Of a stretch of DNA of 64,000 nt, positions 42,964-54,308 are shown piece by piece. This DNA comes from Alloalcanivorax marinus. GTDB lineage: Bacteria > Pseudomonadota > Gammaproteobacteria > Pseudomonadales > Alcanivoracaceae. The stretch spans positions 1 to 64,000 of the forward strand of contig NZ_JADDOL010000001.1 of NCBI RefSeq assembly GCF_016906305.1, read 5' to 3'. Made by a program: the position numbers and the translations under genes. The notes beneath the pieces are model-generated. The model was not told where the DNA came from, did no database searches, and saw only the letters and a program-made list of their open reading frames with translations. Position 1 is the first letter of the stretch. Every line of letters starts with the position of its first letter.

Positions 42964-44892
42964 TCAGCCGGAGGGGGCCGGCGGCGTGACAATGTCGAAA
43001 CCCGGGGCGAAATCGTCGAGCAGAGCGAACAGGCGCGCCAGGGCGTCGGCGTCGCCCTGCACCTGAATGGTGCCCTCCTCCAGGGCCGCGTCCAGGGTCA
43101 GACGCCCCATGACCACCCGGTCCAGGTCGGTCTTGTTCATGGTCGCCGACACCCGCGGGTGCGGGTGGTGGCGGCCCGCCAGATGAGTGAGCACGCCGTT
43201 GCGCAGGGTCAGCGCGAAGCGTTGCTGCTCCGGCGCCTCCAGGTCCGGGAACGTCCAGTTCAGCGCCAGTTCCTCGCCCGCCGCGCGCTCGCCGTTCAGG
43301 CGCACCGCCAGGAACGAGAAAAACAGATCCGGCGTCATCGAGCGCACCAGATCCGGGGCCTGGCCGCCGCCCACCCGGCGCACGCCAAGCCGCAACTCCT
43401 GGGCGCCGGTCAGGTAGGCGTTGCGCCAGGTGGTGTTTTCGCACTGATAGCCAAGCTGTTCCAGGGCGTCGGCCTGCAGCTCGCGGGCCTCCCGGTTGTC
43501 CGGTTCGGCGAACACCAGTTTGTTGACCACCTCGGCCACCCAGCGGTACTCGCCGCGCTCGAACTCCGCCCGCGCCTTCTCCAGCACTGCCCCGGCGCCG
43601 CCCATCCAGGCCACCGTGCGGCGGGCGCTGTCCACCGGCGGCAGCGGGTTCAGGTGGGCCGGGTTGGCGTCGTAGAAGCCCATGAAACGCTGATAGACGG
43701 CGCGCACGTTATGGCTCACCGAGCCGTAATAGTCACGGGCGTACCAGCGGCTGGCCAGGGGCTCCGGCAGGCGCTTGAGACGGTCGGCGATGTCCAGCGG
43801 CGTCAGGCCATGATTGAGCAGGCGCAGGGTCTCGTCGTTGAGGAAGGCGTACATGTCGCGCTGGTCGGCGAGGAATTCGCGGATATTGTCACCGCCCCAG
43901 GTGGGCCAGTGGTGCTGGGCGAACAGCACGTCGCTGCGGTCGCCGTAGCGGTCCAGGGTTTCGCCCAGGTAGTAGGACCAGATGCGCGGGTCGCGCACCA
44001 GGGCGCCGCGAAGGGTCAGCACGTTGTGCATGCACTGGCAGGCGTTCTCCGCCACGCACAGGGCGCGCAGGGTCGGGAAATACAGGTTCATTTCCGCCGG
44101 CGCCTCGGTGCCCGGGGTGAGCTGAAACTCGATCTCCAGGCCGTCGATCACATGGGTCTCGAACGGCTCGACGATGGAATCCGTGGGCGGGATCAGAGTC
44201 ACGGTGCCCCGCGAGGTGCCCTTGCCCAGGCCGGCGTCCACCTGGCCCCGGGGGCCACGCGGCAGCAGGCCGCCGTACATGTACTGGGCGCGGCGCTGCA
44301 TGGCCGGGCCGGCGAACACATTCTCGCTGACGGTTTCCTCCATGAACCCTTCCGGCGCGTAGATGCGCACCCGGCCGGCGCGCACGTCCTCCTCGCTGGC
44401 CACGCCCTTGACGCCGCCGAAGTGGTCCACGTGGCTGTGGGTGTAAATCACCGCCACCACCGGCTTGCGCGGCCGGTGCCGGTAGTAGGTGTCCAGGGCG
44501 GCGGCGGCCACCTCGGCGCTGACCAGGGGGTCCATGATGATCAGCCCGGTATCCCCTTCGATCACGTTCATATTGGACAGATCGAAACCGCGAATCTGAT
44601 AGATCCGCTCGCACACCTTGAACAGGCCGGCGTGGTTGTTGAGCCGGGCCAGCCGCCACAGGCTCGGGTGCACGGTGTCCGGGGCCACCTCGGTGTCCTG
44701 GAAATCGTAGGCGCGGAAATCCCAGACCGCGCGGCCGTCCCGGTCGCGGCGGATCACATCGGCGTGGAAGCCGTCGATAAAGCCGCGGGCGGCGTTGTCG
44801 TAGTCGCGGCGGTCGTGGAACGGCAGGCTGTCGCAGCAGCCCCGATTGTGCGCCACGGTGGCGGGCTGGGCGGGTTTGGCGTGCTCTTGCAT
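42964..44892 (-). CDS. Alkyl sulfatase, MBL fold (SdsA/Pisa-like)
   Basis: This 642-aa protein has a metallo-beta-lactamase domain with the dizinc motif YTHSHVDHFGGVKG (about 172-185) and ENACQCMHNVL. A dimerisation region follows (LADRLKRLPEPLASRW, RGEYRWVAEVVNKLVF), then a C-terminal SCP2-like domain, as in SdsA1 and the inverting alkylsulfatase Pisa1. It hydrolyses long-chain sulfate esters such as SDS or secondary alkyl sulfates, releasing an alcohol. No signal peptide is seen, unlike secreted SdsA1. The start at 44892 is behind GGAG. It is divergent from a LysR gene across 101 bp. Confidence 0.9.
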   Translation of the reverse strand: MQEHAKPAQPATVAHNRGCCDSLPFHDRRDYDNAARGFIDGFHADVIRRDRDGRAVWDFRAYDFQDTEVAPDTVHPSLWRLARLNNHAGLFKVCERIYQIRGFDLSNMNVIEGDTGLIIMDPLVSAEVAAAALDTYYRHRPRKPVVAVIYTHSHVDHFGGVKGVASEEDVRAGRVRIYAPEGFMEETVSENVFAGPAMQRRAQYMYGGLLPRGPRGQVDAGLGKGTSRGTVTLIPPTDSIVEPFETHVIDGLEIEFQLTPGTEAPAEMNLYFPTLRALCVAENACQCMHNVLTLRGALVRDPRIWSYYLGETLDRYGDRSDVLFAQHHWPTWGGDNIREFLADQRDMYAFLNDETLRLLNHGLTPLDIADRLKRLPEPLASRWYARDYYGSVSHNVRAVYQRFMGFYDANPAHLNPLPPVDSARRTVAWMGGAGAVLEKARAEFERGEYRWVAEVVNKLVFAEPDNREARELQADALEQLGYQCENTTWRNAYLTGAQELRLGVRRVGGGQAPDLVRSMTPDLFFSFLAVRLNGERAAGEELALNWTFPDLEAPEQQRFALTLRNGVLTHLAGRHHPHPRVSATMNKTDLDRVVMGRLTLDAALEEGTIQVQGDADALARLFALLDDFAPGFDIVTPPAPSG

Positions 44893-44993
44893 GGGGGCTC
44901 CGTCGTCGGGATCAAACACCGCTCCGTTGTACGCCCCTGGCCGCCATGCTTCCAATGCATTAAATTCAGCTTTTCCATGCAATCGGTGCAATT

Positions 44994-45893
44994 ATGAATC
45001 TGCGTCGCCTGGAGCACCTGGTCGCGCTCGCCGACGAGGGCGCCTTCGCCGCCGCCGCGCGCCGCTGCCATCTCAGCCAGCCCGCCTTCAGCCGCAGCAT
45101 CCAGGCCCTGGAAGAGGAGCTGGGGGTGGCGCTGTTCGACCGCACCCGGCAAGGGGTGGTGGCCACCGCCGCCGGCCGCCATCTGGTGGACCGGGCCCGG
45201 CGGGTGCTGCGCGAGGCCCGCGGCCTGCGCCGGGACGCGGACCTGATCCGCCAGCAGGACCTGGGCGAGGTGCGGTTCGGCGCCGGCGCCTTTCCCTCGG
45301 CGGTGCTGTTGCCCGGGGTGCTGGCCGACCTGATGAACGCCCACCCGCGCCTGAAAGTACGGGTGGAGGTGGGCGAATGGGCCGGTCTGCTGCGCAAGGT
45401 GGAGGCGGAACAGCTGGACTTCGCGGTGGTGGAACGGCGCACGGTGCCCCCGGACTCGGCCCTGGAAACCCGCCTGCTGGCGGTGGAGGCCGCCGGCTGG
45501 TACGTGCGCGGCGGCCACCCGCTGGCGGCGCGCCGTGGCCTGGCGGTAACCGATCTGCGCGCCTACCCGCTGGTGTCGGTGCCGCTGCCGGCGGCGGCCC
45601 GGGAGCGGCTCGGCCGGGAGCTGGGCCTGGCCCACGGCGAGGCCTTGCCGCTGGCCCTGGAGTGCAACGACCTGATCGCCCTGCGTGAGGTGGTGACGCG
45701 CACCGACGCGGTGCTCAGCGCCACCCCCTCGGTGTGCCGTGACGAGGTGGCCCGTGGCCGCCTGGTGCGGCTGGACCTGGAGCGGGTGCGGCCCAAGGTG
45801 GAGTTCGCCGTGGCGCGGCTGGCCCAGCGCACCCTGTCGCCGGCGGCGGAGAAGGCCCTGGCCCTGATCGAACGCAGCGTGGGCCGCCTTTAA
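44994..45893 (+). CDS. LysR family regulator of the alkylsulfatase
   Basis: This 299-aa LysR protein has the helix-turn-helix GAFAAAARRCHLSQPAFSRS and a full effector domain. It is divergent from the alkylsulfatase gene, as SdsB is from SdsA, and the gap has repeated TGCAAT/ATGCA motifs near 44955-44990. It is the likely activator in response to alkyl sulfates or their alcohols (inference from context). Confidence 0.88.
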   Translation: MNLRRLEHLVALADEGAFAAAARRCHLSQPAFSRSIQALEEELGVALFDRTRQGVVATAAGRHLVDRARRVLREARGLRRDADLIRQQDLGEVRFGAGAFPSAVLLPGVLADLMNAHPRLKVRVEVGEWAGLLRKVEAEQLDFAVVERRTVPPDSALETRLLAVEAAGWYVRGGHPLAARRGLAVTDLRAYPLVSVPLPAAARERLGRELGLAHGEALPLALECNDLIALREVVTRTDAVLSATPSVCRDEVARGRLVRLDLERVRPKVEFAVARLAQRTLSPAAEKALALIERSVGRL

Positions 45894-45973
45894 TCGCCAA
45901 CGGGCAAAACACCTACACCACGACAGGCGGATTTCGCACAGGCCATACCGGCCCGTCGCGCTAGGCTGGCCCC

Positions 45974-47458
45974 ATGAACATCACCAGCCTCAACAGCCGC
46001 GCCGCCCGGGGCGTGGACGCCGTGCCGGTGCGGGTGGAAACCCACCTGGCCCCGGGCCTGCCCGGCTTCACCATCGTCGGCCTGCCGGACACCGCCGTGC
46101 GCGAAAGCCGCGACCGGGTGCGCTCGGCCCTGGTCAACGCCGGCTTTGATTTTCCCCAGCGCCGCATCACCGTGAACCTGGCGCCGGCGGACCTGCCCAA
46201 GGACGGCGGCCGTTTCGATCTGCCCATCGCCCTGGGCATTCTGCTGGCCAGCGGCCAGCTGGGCCGGGTGAACACCGACGGCCTGGAATTCGTCGGCGAG
46301 CTGGCCCTGAGCGGCCGCCTCAATCCGGTGCCGGCGCTGCTGCCGGCGGCCCTGGCCTGCGCCCGCGCCGGCCACACCCTGGTGGCGCCGCCGGACAACG
46401 CCGACGAAGCCGCCCTGGCCGGGGCCCGCACCCTGGCGCCGGCGAGCCTGGCGGCGCTGTGCGCGCACCTGCGCGGCGCCACGCCACTGACGGCGCACCC
46501 GGCCCCGGCGGTGCCGGACGCACCGCTGGACACCCTGCCCTGCCTGGCCGACGTGCGCGGCCAGCCCGCCGGCAAACGGGTGCTGGAGATCGCCGCCGCC
46601 GGCGGCCATTCGCTGTTGCTGTGCGGGCCGCCCGGCGCCGGCAAGAGCCTGCTGGCCTCGCGCCTGCCGGGCCTGCTGCCGCCGCTGAGCCGCGCCCAGG
46701 CCCTGGAAGTGGCGGCGGTGCATTCGCTGCGCGCGGCGCGGCCGGCGTCGGTCTTTCTGCAACGCCCCTACCGCAGCCCGCACCACACTATTTCCGCCAC
46801 CGCCCTGGTGGGCGGCGGCAGCCGCCCCCGGCCCGGGGAAATCTCCCTGGCCCACCACGGGGTGCTGTTTCTGGATGAATTGCCGGAGTTCGGCCGGCAG
46901 GTGCTGGAGGTGCTGCGGGAACCGCTGGAAACCGGCGAGGTGCACATCGCGCGCACCGCCGAGCAGCTGTGTTTTCCGGCCCGCTTTCAATTGGTGGCGG
47001 CGATGAACCCCTGCCCTTGCGGGTATCTGGACGACCCGGAGCGGGGCTGCGGCTACCGCTGCGACAAGGCCCGCCGCTACCAGCAGCGGCTGTCCGGGCC
47101 GCTACTGGACCGCATCGACTTGCATCTGAACGTGCCGCCGGTAGCGGCGGACACCTTGCTGGGGGAACCGGACGGGGAGCCCAGCGCGGCGGTGCGCCCC
47201 CGGGTGGCGGCGGCGCGGGAGCGGCAATGGCACCGCCAGGGCCGGCTCAACCGGGACCTGCCGGCGGACGCCCTCAACGCCACCCTGCGCCCGCACCGGG
47301 ACTGGCTGCGCACCGCCATGGAACGGCTCGATCTCACCGCCCGGGGCCTGCACCGCAGCCTGCGCGTGGCGCGCACCATCGCCGACCTGGCCGGCGACGA
47401 CGAGATTCAGCGCGCCCATCTGCGCGAGGCGCTCAGCTATCGGGCGCCACCGGAGTAG
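45974..47458 (+). CDS. comM: YifB/ComM family Mg-chelatase-like AAA ATPase
   Basis: This 494-aa protein has an N-terminal Lon-like domain (VETHLAPGLPGFTIVGLPD) and an AAA+ core with Walker A GPPGAGKSLLASRLPG (about 219-234), Walker B GVLFLDELPEF and AMNPCPCGYL. ComM is a helicase that extends heteroduplex during natural transformation. Its 3' end overlaps the convergent DMT transporter by 26 bp. Confidence 0.93.
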   Translation: MNITSLNSRAARGVDAVPVRVETHLAPGLPGFTIVGLPDTAVRESRDRVRSALVNAGFDFPQRRITVNLAPADLPKDGGRFDLPIALGILLASGQLGRVNTDGLEFVGELALSGRLNPVPALLPAALACARAGHTLVAPPDNADEAALAGARTLAPASLAALCAHLRGATPLTAHPAPAVPDAPLDTLPCLADVRGQPAGKRVLEIAAAGGHSLLLCGPPGAGKSLLASRLPGLLPPLSRAQALEVAAVHSLRAARPASVFLQRPYRSPHHTISATALVGGGSRPRPGEISLAHHGVLFLDELPEFGRQVLEVLREPLETGEVHIARTAEQLCFPARFQLVAAMNPCPCGYLDDPERGCGYRCDKARRYQQRLSGPLLDRIDLHLNVPPVAADTLLGEPDGEPSAAVRPRVAAARERQWHRQGRLNRDLPADALNATLRPHRDWLRTAMERLDLTARGLHRSLRVARTIADLAGDDEIQRAHLREALSYRAPPE

Positions 47459-48320
47459 CGCGGCGGCGCCACAGCTCCGCCAGCATCACGCCGGTGAGGG
47501 TCAGCATGCCGCCGAACAGGTGGGCCAGGGTGAGCTGCTCGCGCAGCACCACCGAGGCGATGGCGGCGGTGAACAGCGGCACCAGATTGAAGAACCGGCT
47601 GACCCGGCTGGGATCGAGCCGGGTGATGCCGTTCATCCACAGCCAGGGCGCCGCCAGGGACGCGGCCACGCCGGCGTAGAGCACCAGGGGCACCGCTTCG
47701 GCGCTGAGGCCCTGGCGCGGCGACAGCAACATCAGCGGCAGCAGCACCACGATGCCGACCAGAATCTGCAGATACAGCATCAGCAGCGGCGACAGGGTGG
47801 GCTTCCAACGTTTCAGCAGCACCCCGTAGGTGGCGTAGGCGAGAGTCGCCAGCAGCATCAGCAGGTCCCCGAAGTTGACACCGTGGGCGATCAGCGCCGC
47901 CGGGTCGCCGGACGACACCAGCACCACCACGCCGGCCAGGGAAATCACCGCGCCGACCACCGCCCCCAGGGTCAGCGGCTGGGCCAGCAGCACGGCGGAC
48001 AGCAGCAACACCAGCAGCGGCATCAGCGACAGGATGATGCCCATGTTGGTGGCGCTGGTGGTGGTGCCGGCGTAATAGGCCAGGGTCTGGTAGGCGACCA
48101 TGCCGAGCAGGCCGAGGACCACGTTGTGCCAGAACCAGGGGCGCACCGCTTGGCGCTGGCGCCACAGCGGCACCAGCATCACCGGCGTCAGCAGCACGCC
48201 GGCCAGCAGCCAGCGATAGAAGCCGATCTCCGCCGGATAAAGCACCCCGGCCACCAGCTTGTTGACGACGTTGTTGCCCGACCAAAGCATCACCGCGGCC
48301 AGCGGAAACAGGTAGGCCAA
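47433..48320 (-). CDS. DMT family EamA transporter
   Basis: This 295-aa membrane protein has ten helices in two EamA repeats: SGNNVVNKLVAGVLYPAEIG in the first and SLAAPWLWMNGITRLDPSRV in the second. Substrates of the family include metabolites and drugs, and none can be assigned. It starts 51 bp after the SDR gene. Confidence 0.88.
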   Translation of the reverse strand: MAYLFPLAAVMLWSGNNVVNKLVAGVLYPAEIGFYRWLLAGVLLTPVMLVPLWRQRQAVRPWFWHNVVLGLLGMVAYQTLAYYAGTTTSATNMGIILSLMPLLVLLLSAVLLAQPLTLGAVVGAVISLAGVVVLVSSGDPAALIAHGVNFGDLLMLLATLAYATYGVLLKRWKPTLSPLLMLYLQILVGIVVLLPLMLLSPRQGLSAEAVPLVLYAGVAASLAAPWLWMNGITRLDPSRVSRFFNLVPLFTAAIASVVLREQLTLAHLFGGMLTLTGVMLAELWRRRATPVAPDS

Positions 48321-48371
48321 AACGGACTCCTCGTGGCGGGCGCCGGGAGCGCCCGCGGGATCAGGAAAGCC

Positions 48372-49130
48372 TCAGAGGCTGTTGCAGAGGTGGGCGCCGT
48401 CCACCGGAATGGCGGCGCCACTGATGTACGACGAGGCGTCCGAGGCGAGCAGCAGCAGCGGGCCAACCAGTTCGTCGATCCGGCCGAGACGCCGGAACGG
48501 GATACGCTTGATCAGCTTTTCGCCGTGGGGACCCTGGAAGAAATCCCGGTTGATGTCGGTTTCCACGTAGCCGGGACAGATGGCGTTGCAGCGGATGCCG
48601 TGGCGGGCGTAGTCCAGGGCGATGGATTTGGTGAGCTGCACCACCGCCGCCTTGGAGGCGGTGTAGGGGGCCAGCAGCGCGCCCACCCGCAGGCCCAGAA
48701 TGGAGGCGATATTGATGATGTTGCCCGGGCGCCCGTCCCGGCGCCATTGCTGGATGGCGAACTTGCTCACCGCCCAGACGCCGTTGAGGTTGGTGTCGAT
48801 CACCGCGTTCCAGTCGTCCTCGTCCAGGGTATCCAGGGCGCCTTCACGGGTGATGCCGGCGTTGTTCACCACCACGTCCAGAGCCGGCATTTCCGCGAAT
48901 GCCTTCTCCACGCTGGCCGGGTCGGATACGTCCATGGGCACCACCACGGCGTCGCGGCCCTGGGCGCGCACCGCCTCGGCGGTTTCCCGGAGCTTGTCCA
49001 CCCGCCGCGCCGCCAGCACCAGGTCGGCGCCGTTTTCCGCCAGCACCCGGGCGAAATGAGCGCCGAAGCCGCTGGACGCGCCGGTGATCAGCACCCGTTT
49101 GCCGGTGATATCGAAACGCGAGTCACTCAT
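48372..49130 (-). CDS. SDR family oxidoreductase (FabG-like)
   Basis: This 252-aa classical SDR has LITGASSGFGAHFARVLAE, VVNNAGITREG, Ser in NIASILGLRVGA, Tyr-x3-Lys in PYTASKAAVVQL and the C-terminal SSYISGAAIPVDGA, close to 3-oxoacyl-[acyl carrier] reductases and 3-hydroxyacyl dehydrogenases. ATG 49130 follows AGGAGAG. An AraC gene upstream in the same direction is the likely regulator. Confidence 0.88.
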   Translation of the reverse strand: MSDSRFDITGKRVLITGASSGFGAHFARVLAENGADLVLAARRVDKLRETAEAVRAQGRDAVVVPMDVSDPASVEKAFAEMPALDVVVNNAGITREGALDTLDEDDWNAVIDTNLNGVWAVSKFAIQQWRRDGRPGNIINIASILGLRVGALLAPYTASKAAVVQLTKSIALDYARHGIRCNAICPGYVETDINRDFFQGPHGEKLIKRIPFRRLGRIDELVGPLLLLASDASSYISGAAIPVDGAHLCNSL

Positions 49131-49276
49131 GCTCTCTCCTGTTGCACCACCGCCTCTGGCGGGCGGGTGACGATTCAAAAAAGGGAATTCAGTCAAAGGA
49201 CTTTACTGTAACGGAAAGGGGACGCGGCGGGGAGCCGGCGGTCCGCCAGGGCGGGCCGGCAACGCCGGATCCGCGA

Positions 49277-50305
49277 TCAGTGCCGATAGAAGCTGGGCGG
49301 GTGCCCGGTCCAGCGCCGGAAGGCGCGGGTGAAATTGCTGGGGTCGGCGTAACCGAGCAGGTCGGCCACCTTCTGCACCGGCAGATTGGCCTGCAGGTAG
49401 CGCACCGCCCGGGCCATGCGCACCTCTTCGAGAAGATGACGGTAGCTGACCCCCAGCGCCGCCAGATGCCGGCGCAGGGTCCGCGAGGTGAGATGGAAGC
49501 TGGTGGCCAGTTGTTCCAGGGACGGCAGCATGCCCTCCGCCTGCATCAGGCGGGCACGCACCCGGGACGCCCAGTCCTGGTCCGCCTCCAGCCGCTGCAG
49601 TTCCTCTTCGCATTTCTGTGCCGCCATGCGCCGGGAGGCCGGGTCCGACAGGGCGAAGGGTTCGCGCATCAGCGCCGCCGGAAAGCGCAGCGCCGCCACC
49701 TCGCCGCCGAACACCACTGGCATGTCGAGCACGGCGGCGTAGCGGTCGGCATGGGCCGGCGCCGGGTAGGGAAGAATCAGAGTGGCGTCACGGAAGCGGT
49801 CGCCGAGCAGATAGCGCAGCCCGCCCACCAGGGCGGCGGTGACCACTTCCAGATAGGGCACGCGGATGTCGCCCAGCTCGTAGGGCTCCGCCAGGCAGAA
49901 CCGCACCCAGGGGCCGTCCACCCGCAGACGGGGCAGGCAAAGGCGGGTGCGGGTGCGGAAGTAGCGCTCCAGCAGCTCCAGGGCCTCGCCCAGGTCGGCG
50001 CTGCTGATCGCCGCGTAGCCGAGCAGGCCGTGGGCGGTGACCGTGAGCTGACGCCCCAGGGCCAGGCCGATGGCCGGGTCGCCGCCCATGGCGCGGGCCC
50101 CTTCCATGACACGGCGGAACTGATCGAAGCGCAGCGCCGGCTCCGGACTGTACACGGCCTCCGCGTCCAGCCCGACGCGGGCCAGCAGCCGGTCCGTGTC
50201 GAGGCCGAAGTCCTCGATCAGTTCCAGCAGATTGCGTACGTAGTTCACCGGCATGGGGGTGCGGTCATCGACACGCTGCCCCTGGCCGGTCCCGGAGGTG
50301 TCCAT
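49277..50305 (-). CDS. AraC family transcriptional regulator
   Basis: This 342-aa regulator has an N-terminal arabinose-bd-like ligand domain (about 40-220) and C-terminal AraC helix-turn-helix motifs (SLEQLATSFHLTSRTLRRHL and KVADLLGYADPSNFTRAFRR). The ATG at 50305 gives the common length for this OruR-like type; ATG 50254 is also possible, and neither has a strong ribosome site. It may control the downstream SDR and DMT transporter genes. Confidence 0.88.
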   Translation of the reverse strand: MDTSGTGQGQRVDDRTPMPVNYVRNLLELIEDFGLDTDRLLARVGLDAEAVYSPEPALRFDQFRRVMEGARAMGGDPAIGLALGRQLTVTAHGLLGYAAISSADLGEALELLERYFRTRTRLCLPRLRVDGPWVRFCLAEPYELGDIRVPYLEVVTAALVGGLRYLLGDRFRDATLILPYPAPAHADRYAAVLDMPVVFGGEVAALRFPAALMREPFALSDPASRRMAAQKCEEELQRLEADQDWASRVRARLMQAEGMLPSLEQLATSFHLTSRTLRRHLAALGVSYRHLLEEVRMARAVRYLQANLPVQKVADLLGYADPSNFTRAFRRWTGHPPSFYRH

Positions 50306-50430
50306 GGGGGAAGAATACGCCGGTTCGCGGCTTTGTCCGAAAATGACAGGTCGCCAGTCTACCCGCGCCGGCGCTGCAAAGCCCGCCACGCTTCGGTACC
50401 ATGGCCGCTTCGTTCCGCTGGGAGCCGGCC

Positions 50431-50907
50431 ATGGCCCGCGTGCAAGCCCTGTTTATCGCCGCCGAGAAGCGCGGCCCGGTCAGTCGTCATGACGCACTCA
50501 AGGTGGAAGCCGGGCGCGGCATCGTCGGCGACCGCCGTTATCGCCGCGACACGCCGCCGGCGGAACAGATCACCCTGATCGAAAGTGAACAGGTGGCGGC
50601 CTTCAACCGGGAATTCGGCCTGGCGGTGGACGCCGGCACGCTGCGCCGCAATGTGGTCACGGAGGGCGTGGACCTGAACGCCCTGGAAGGCCACACCTTC
50701 CGCGTTGGCGACATCCTGATGCGCGGCATCGAGCTGTGCGAACCCTGCTCGGTGGTGGGTCACCTGCTGGCCGGCCCGGACCTGAGCCCGACCCGGGTGG
50801 TGCGCGGCCTCACCGGCCGGGGCGGCCTGCGCGCGGAAGTGCTCGGCTCCGGGGTGCTGCGCGAGGGCGACACCATCCGCACCCACCTTGAGGACCGCTC
50901 CGCTTGA
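50431..50907 (+). CDS. MOSC-domain protein
   Basis: This 158-aa protein has a MOSC (molybdenum cofactor sulfurase C-terminal) domain: GRGIVGDRRYRR at the N-terminal side, RRNVVTEGVDLNALEG, and the conserved Cys in IELCEPCSVVGHL. Small bacterial MOSC proteins transfer sulfur or bind molybdenum cofactor. The ATG at 50431 is preceded by GGGAG. Its stop overlaps the next gene by TTGA. Confidence 0.88.
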   Translation: MARVQALFIAAEKRGPVSRHDALKVEAGRGIVGDRRYRRDTPPAEQITLIESEQVAAFNREFGLAVDAGTLRRNVVTEGVDLNALEGHTFRVGDILMRGIELCEPCSVVGHLLAGPDLSPTRVVRGLTGRGGLRAEVLGSGVLREGDTIRTHLEDRSA

Positions 50908-51437
50908 ACGAACCGGAACGCCGCGTGCGCGCCTGGCTGGAGGGGGCCGTGCTGGGCCTGAAGCTGTGCCCGTTCGCCGCCCGCCCCTACGCCGACGATC
51001 AGGTGCGCCTGGTGATCAGCGAGGCCGCCTCGCCGGAGGCGGTGCTGGAGGCCCTGCAGCGGGAACTCCAGCATCTGGACCGGACCCCGGCGGTGGAAAC
51101 CACCCTGCTGGTGACGCCCCACGCCCTGGCCGACTTTCTGGACTACAACGACTTCCTGGATCCGGTGGACGCGCTGCTGGCCGAACACGGCGGTGGCGGG
51201 GTTTATCAGGTGGCCAGTTTCCACCCGCGCTATCAGTTCGCCGGCACGCTCCCCGAGGACCCGGAGAACTACAGCAACCGGGCGCCCTACCCGATCCTTC
51301 ATGTGCTGCGCGAGGACAGCCTGGAGCGGGCGCTGGCCGCCTACCCGGACGCCGAGGCGATCCCGGACCGCAATATCGACACCCTCAATCGCCTGGGCGC
51401 CGACCGGCTGCGCCGCCTGTTCGCCGACTGGTCCTGA
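50904..51437 (+). CDS. DUF1415 family protein
   Basis: This 177-aa protein matches DUF1415: LKLCPFAARPYADDQVRLVI at the start, then DYNDFLDPVDALL, VASFHPRYQFAGT and ENYSNRAPYPILHVLREDS. Function unknown; the conserved Cys, His and Asn suggest an enzyme. It starts with TTG overlapping the MOSC stop, so the pair is coupled. Its 3' end overlaps convergent rsuA by 53 bp. Confidence 0.87.
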   Translation: MNEPERRVRAWLEGAVLGLKLCPFAARPYADDQVRLVISEAASPEAVLEALQRELQHLDRTPAVETTLLVTPHALADFLDYNDFLDPVDALLAEHGGGGVYQVASFHPRYQFAGTLPEDPENYSNRAPYPILHVLREDSLERALAAYPDAEAIPDRNIDTLNRLGADRLRRLFADWS

Positions 51438-52116
51438 GCTCCTCGTCGGTGAGCGGCCGGTACCGCCCCGGCGCCAGGGCCGGGTCCAGGCGGATCCCGG
51501 CCACGCTCTCCCGGTGCAGGGCCACCACCCGATTGTTGAAATGGCCGAACAGCCGCTTGATGTGATGGTATCGGCCCTCGCGCAGGGTCACCCGCGCCTC
51601 CCGCGGGCCGAGGATATCCAGGGCGGCGGGCAGCGTGGTCAGGTCCTCGTAGCGGAAATACAACCCGTCCCGGAACACCGCCACATAGTCCGCCGTGATC
51701 GGGTCCTCGGTGCGCACGTGATAGACCTTTTCGCCGCTGCCCGGGTCGGTGAGCCGCCGTGACCAGCGGCCGTCATTGGTGAGCAGCAGCAGGCCGGTGG
51801 AATTGAAGTCCAGCCGCCCGGCCAGATGCAGGTCGGCCTTGCGGTCGGCGGGCTCGTCGATCAGGTCCAGCACGGTGGGGTGCCGGGGGTCACGGGTGGC
51901 GCTGACACAGCCCGCCGGCTTGTGCAGCATCAGATACCGGGGCTCGCGGCGGCACAGCGCCACGCCGTCCAGGGCCACCGCGCTGAACCCGTCCACCGGG
52001 TGGTGGCCGTCACGGACCGGGCGATCGTCCACGCTGACCCGGCCGGCGGCCAGGGCCTCGCGGGCGCCGCGCCGGCCCAGCCCGGCCCGGCGCGCCAGAA
52101 AACGATCCAGTCGCAT
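51385..52116 (-). CDS. rsuA: 16S rRNA pseudouridine(516) synthase RsuA
   Basis: This 243-aa enzyme has an N-terminal S4 domain (MRLDRFLARRAGLGRRGARE) and an RsuA catalytic domain with the active Asp in LAGRLDFNSTGLLLLTNDG and REGRYHHIKRLFG. ATG 52116 follows GAGGTG. The C-terminal tail is Arg-rich and lies in the region antisense to the DUF1415 gene. It modifies U516 in small-subunit rRNA. Confidence 0.9.
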   Translation of the reverse strand: MRLDRFLARRAGLGRRGAREALAAGRVSVDDRPVRDGHHPVDGFSAVALDGVALCRREPRYLMLHKPAGCVSATRDPRHPTVLDLIDEPADRKADLHLAGRLDFNSTGLLLLTNDGRWSRRLTDPGSGEKVYHVRTEDPITADYVAVFRDGLYFRYEDLTTLPAALDILGPREARVTLREGRYHHIKRLFGHFNNRVVALHRESVAGIRLDPALAPGRYRPLTDEELRTSRRTGGAAGRRPGD

Positions 52117-52229
52117 GCACACCTCTGTTGGTCAATCGCGCATCCGCCACGGGGACACTACGGCGCGGCGTTTGGCTGGTATGATACGCCCTTTCACCGT
52201 CCTCTCCCCGGAGCCCTACGCGAAGCCCT

Positions 52230-54251
<2,022 letters not shown>

Positions 54252-54265
54252 ACGCCGGCGCCCGG

Positions 54266-54292
54266 TTCGGGCCCGGGCGAACCCGGGCCGAA
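54266..54292. terminator. Hairpin between rep and cytochrome c5
   Basis: GCCCGGG (54271-54277) and CCCGGGC (54282-54288) with a CGAA loop extend, through a single bulge, to TTCGG and CGAA on either side. No T-tail is seen. It lies between convergent genes and is a probable 3'-end structure. Confidence 0.4.
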
Positions 54293-54308
54293 AGGGTGTG
54301 CGGTGCGG

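Noticed and set aside
43159-44997. A 612-codon open frame on the plus strand across the alkylsulfatase gene
   Set aside because: The alkylsulfatase on the minus strand has its zinc motif and family length. The plus-strand frame is a shadow without motifs.
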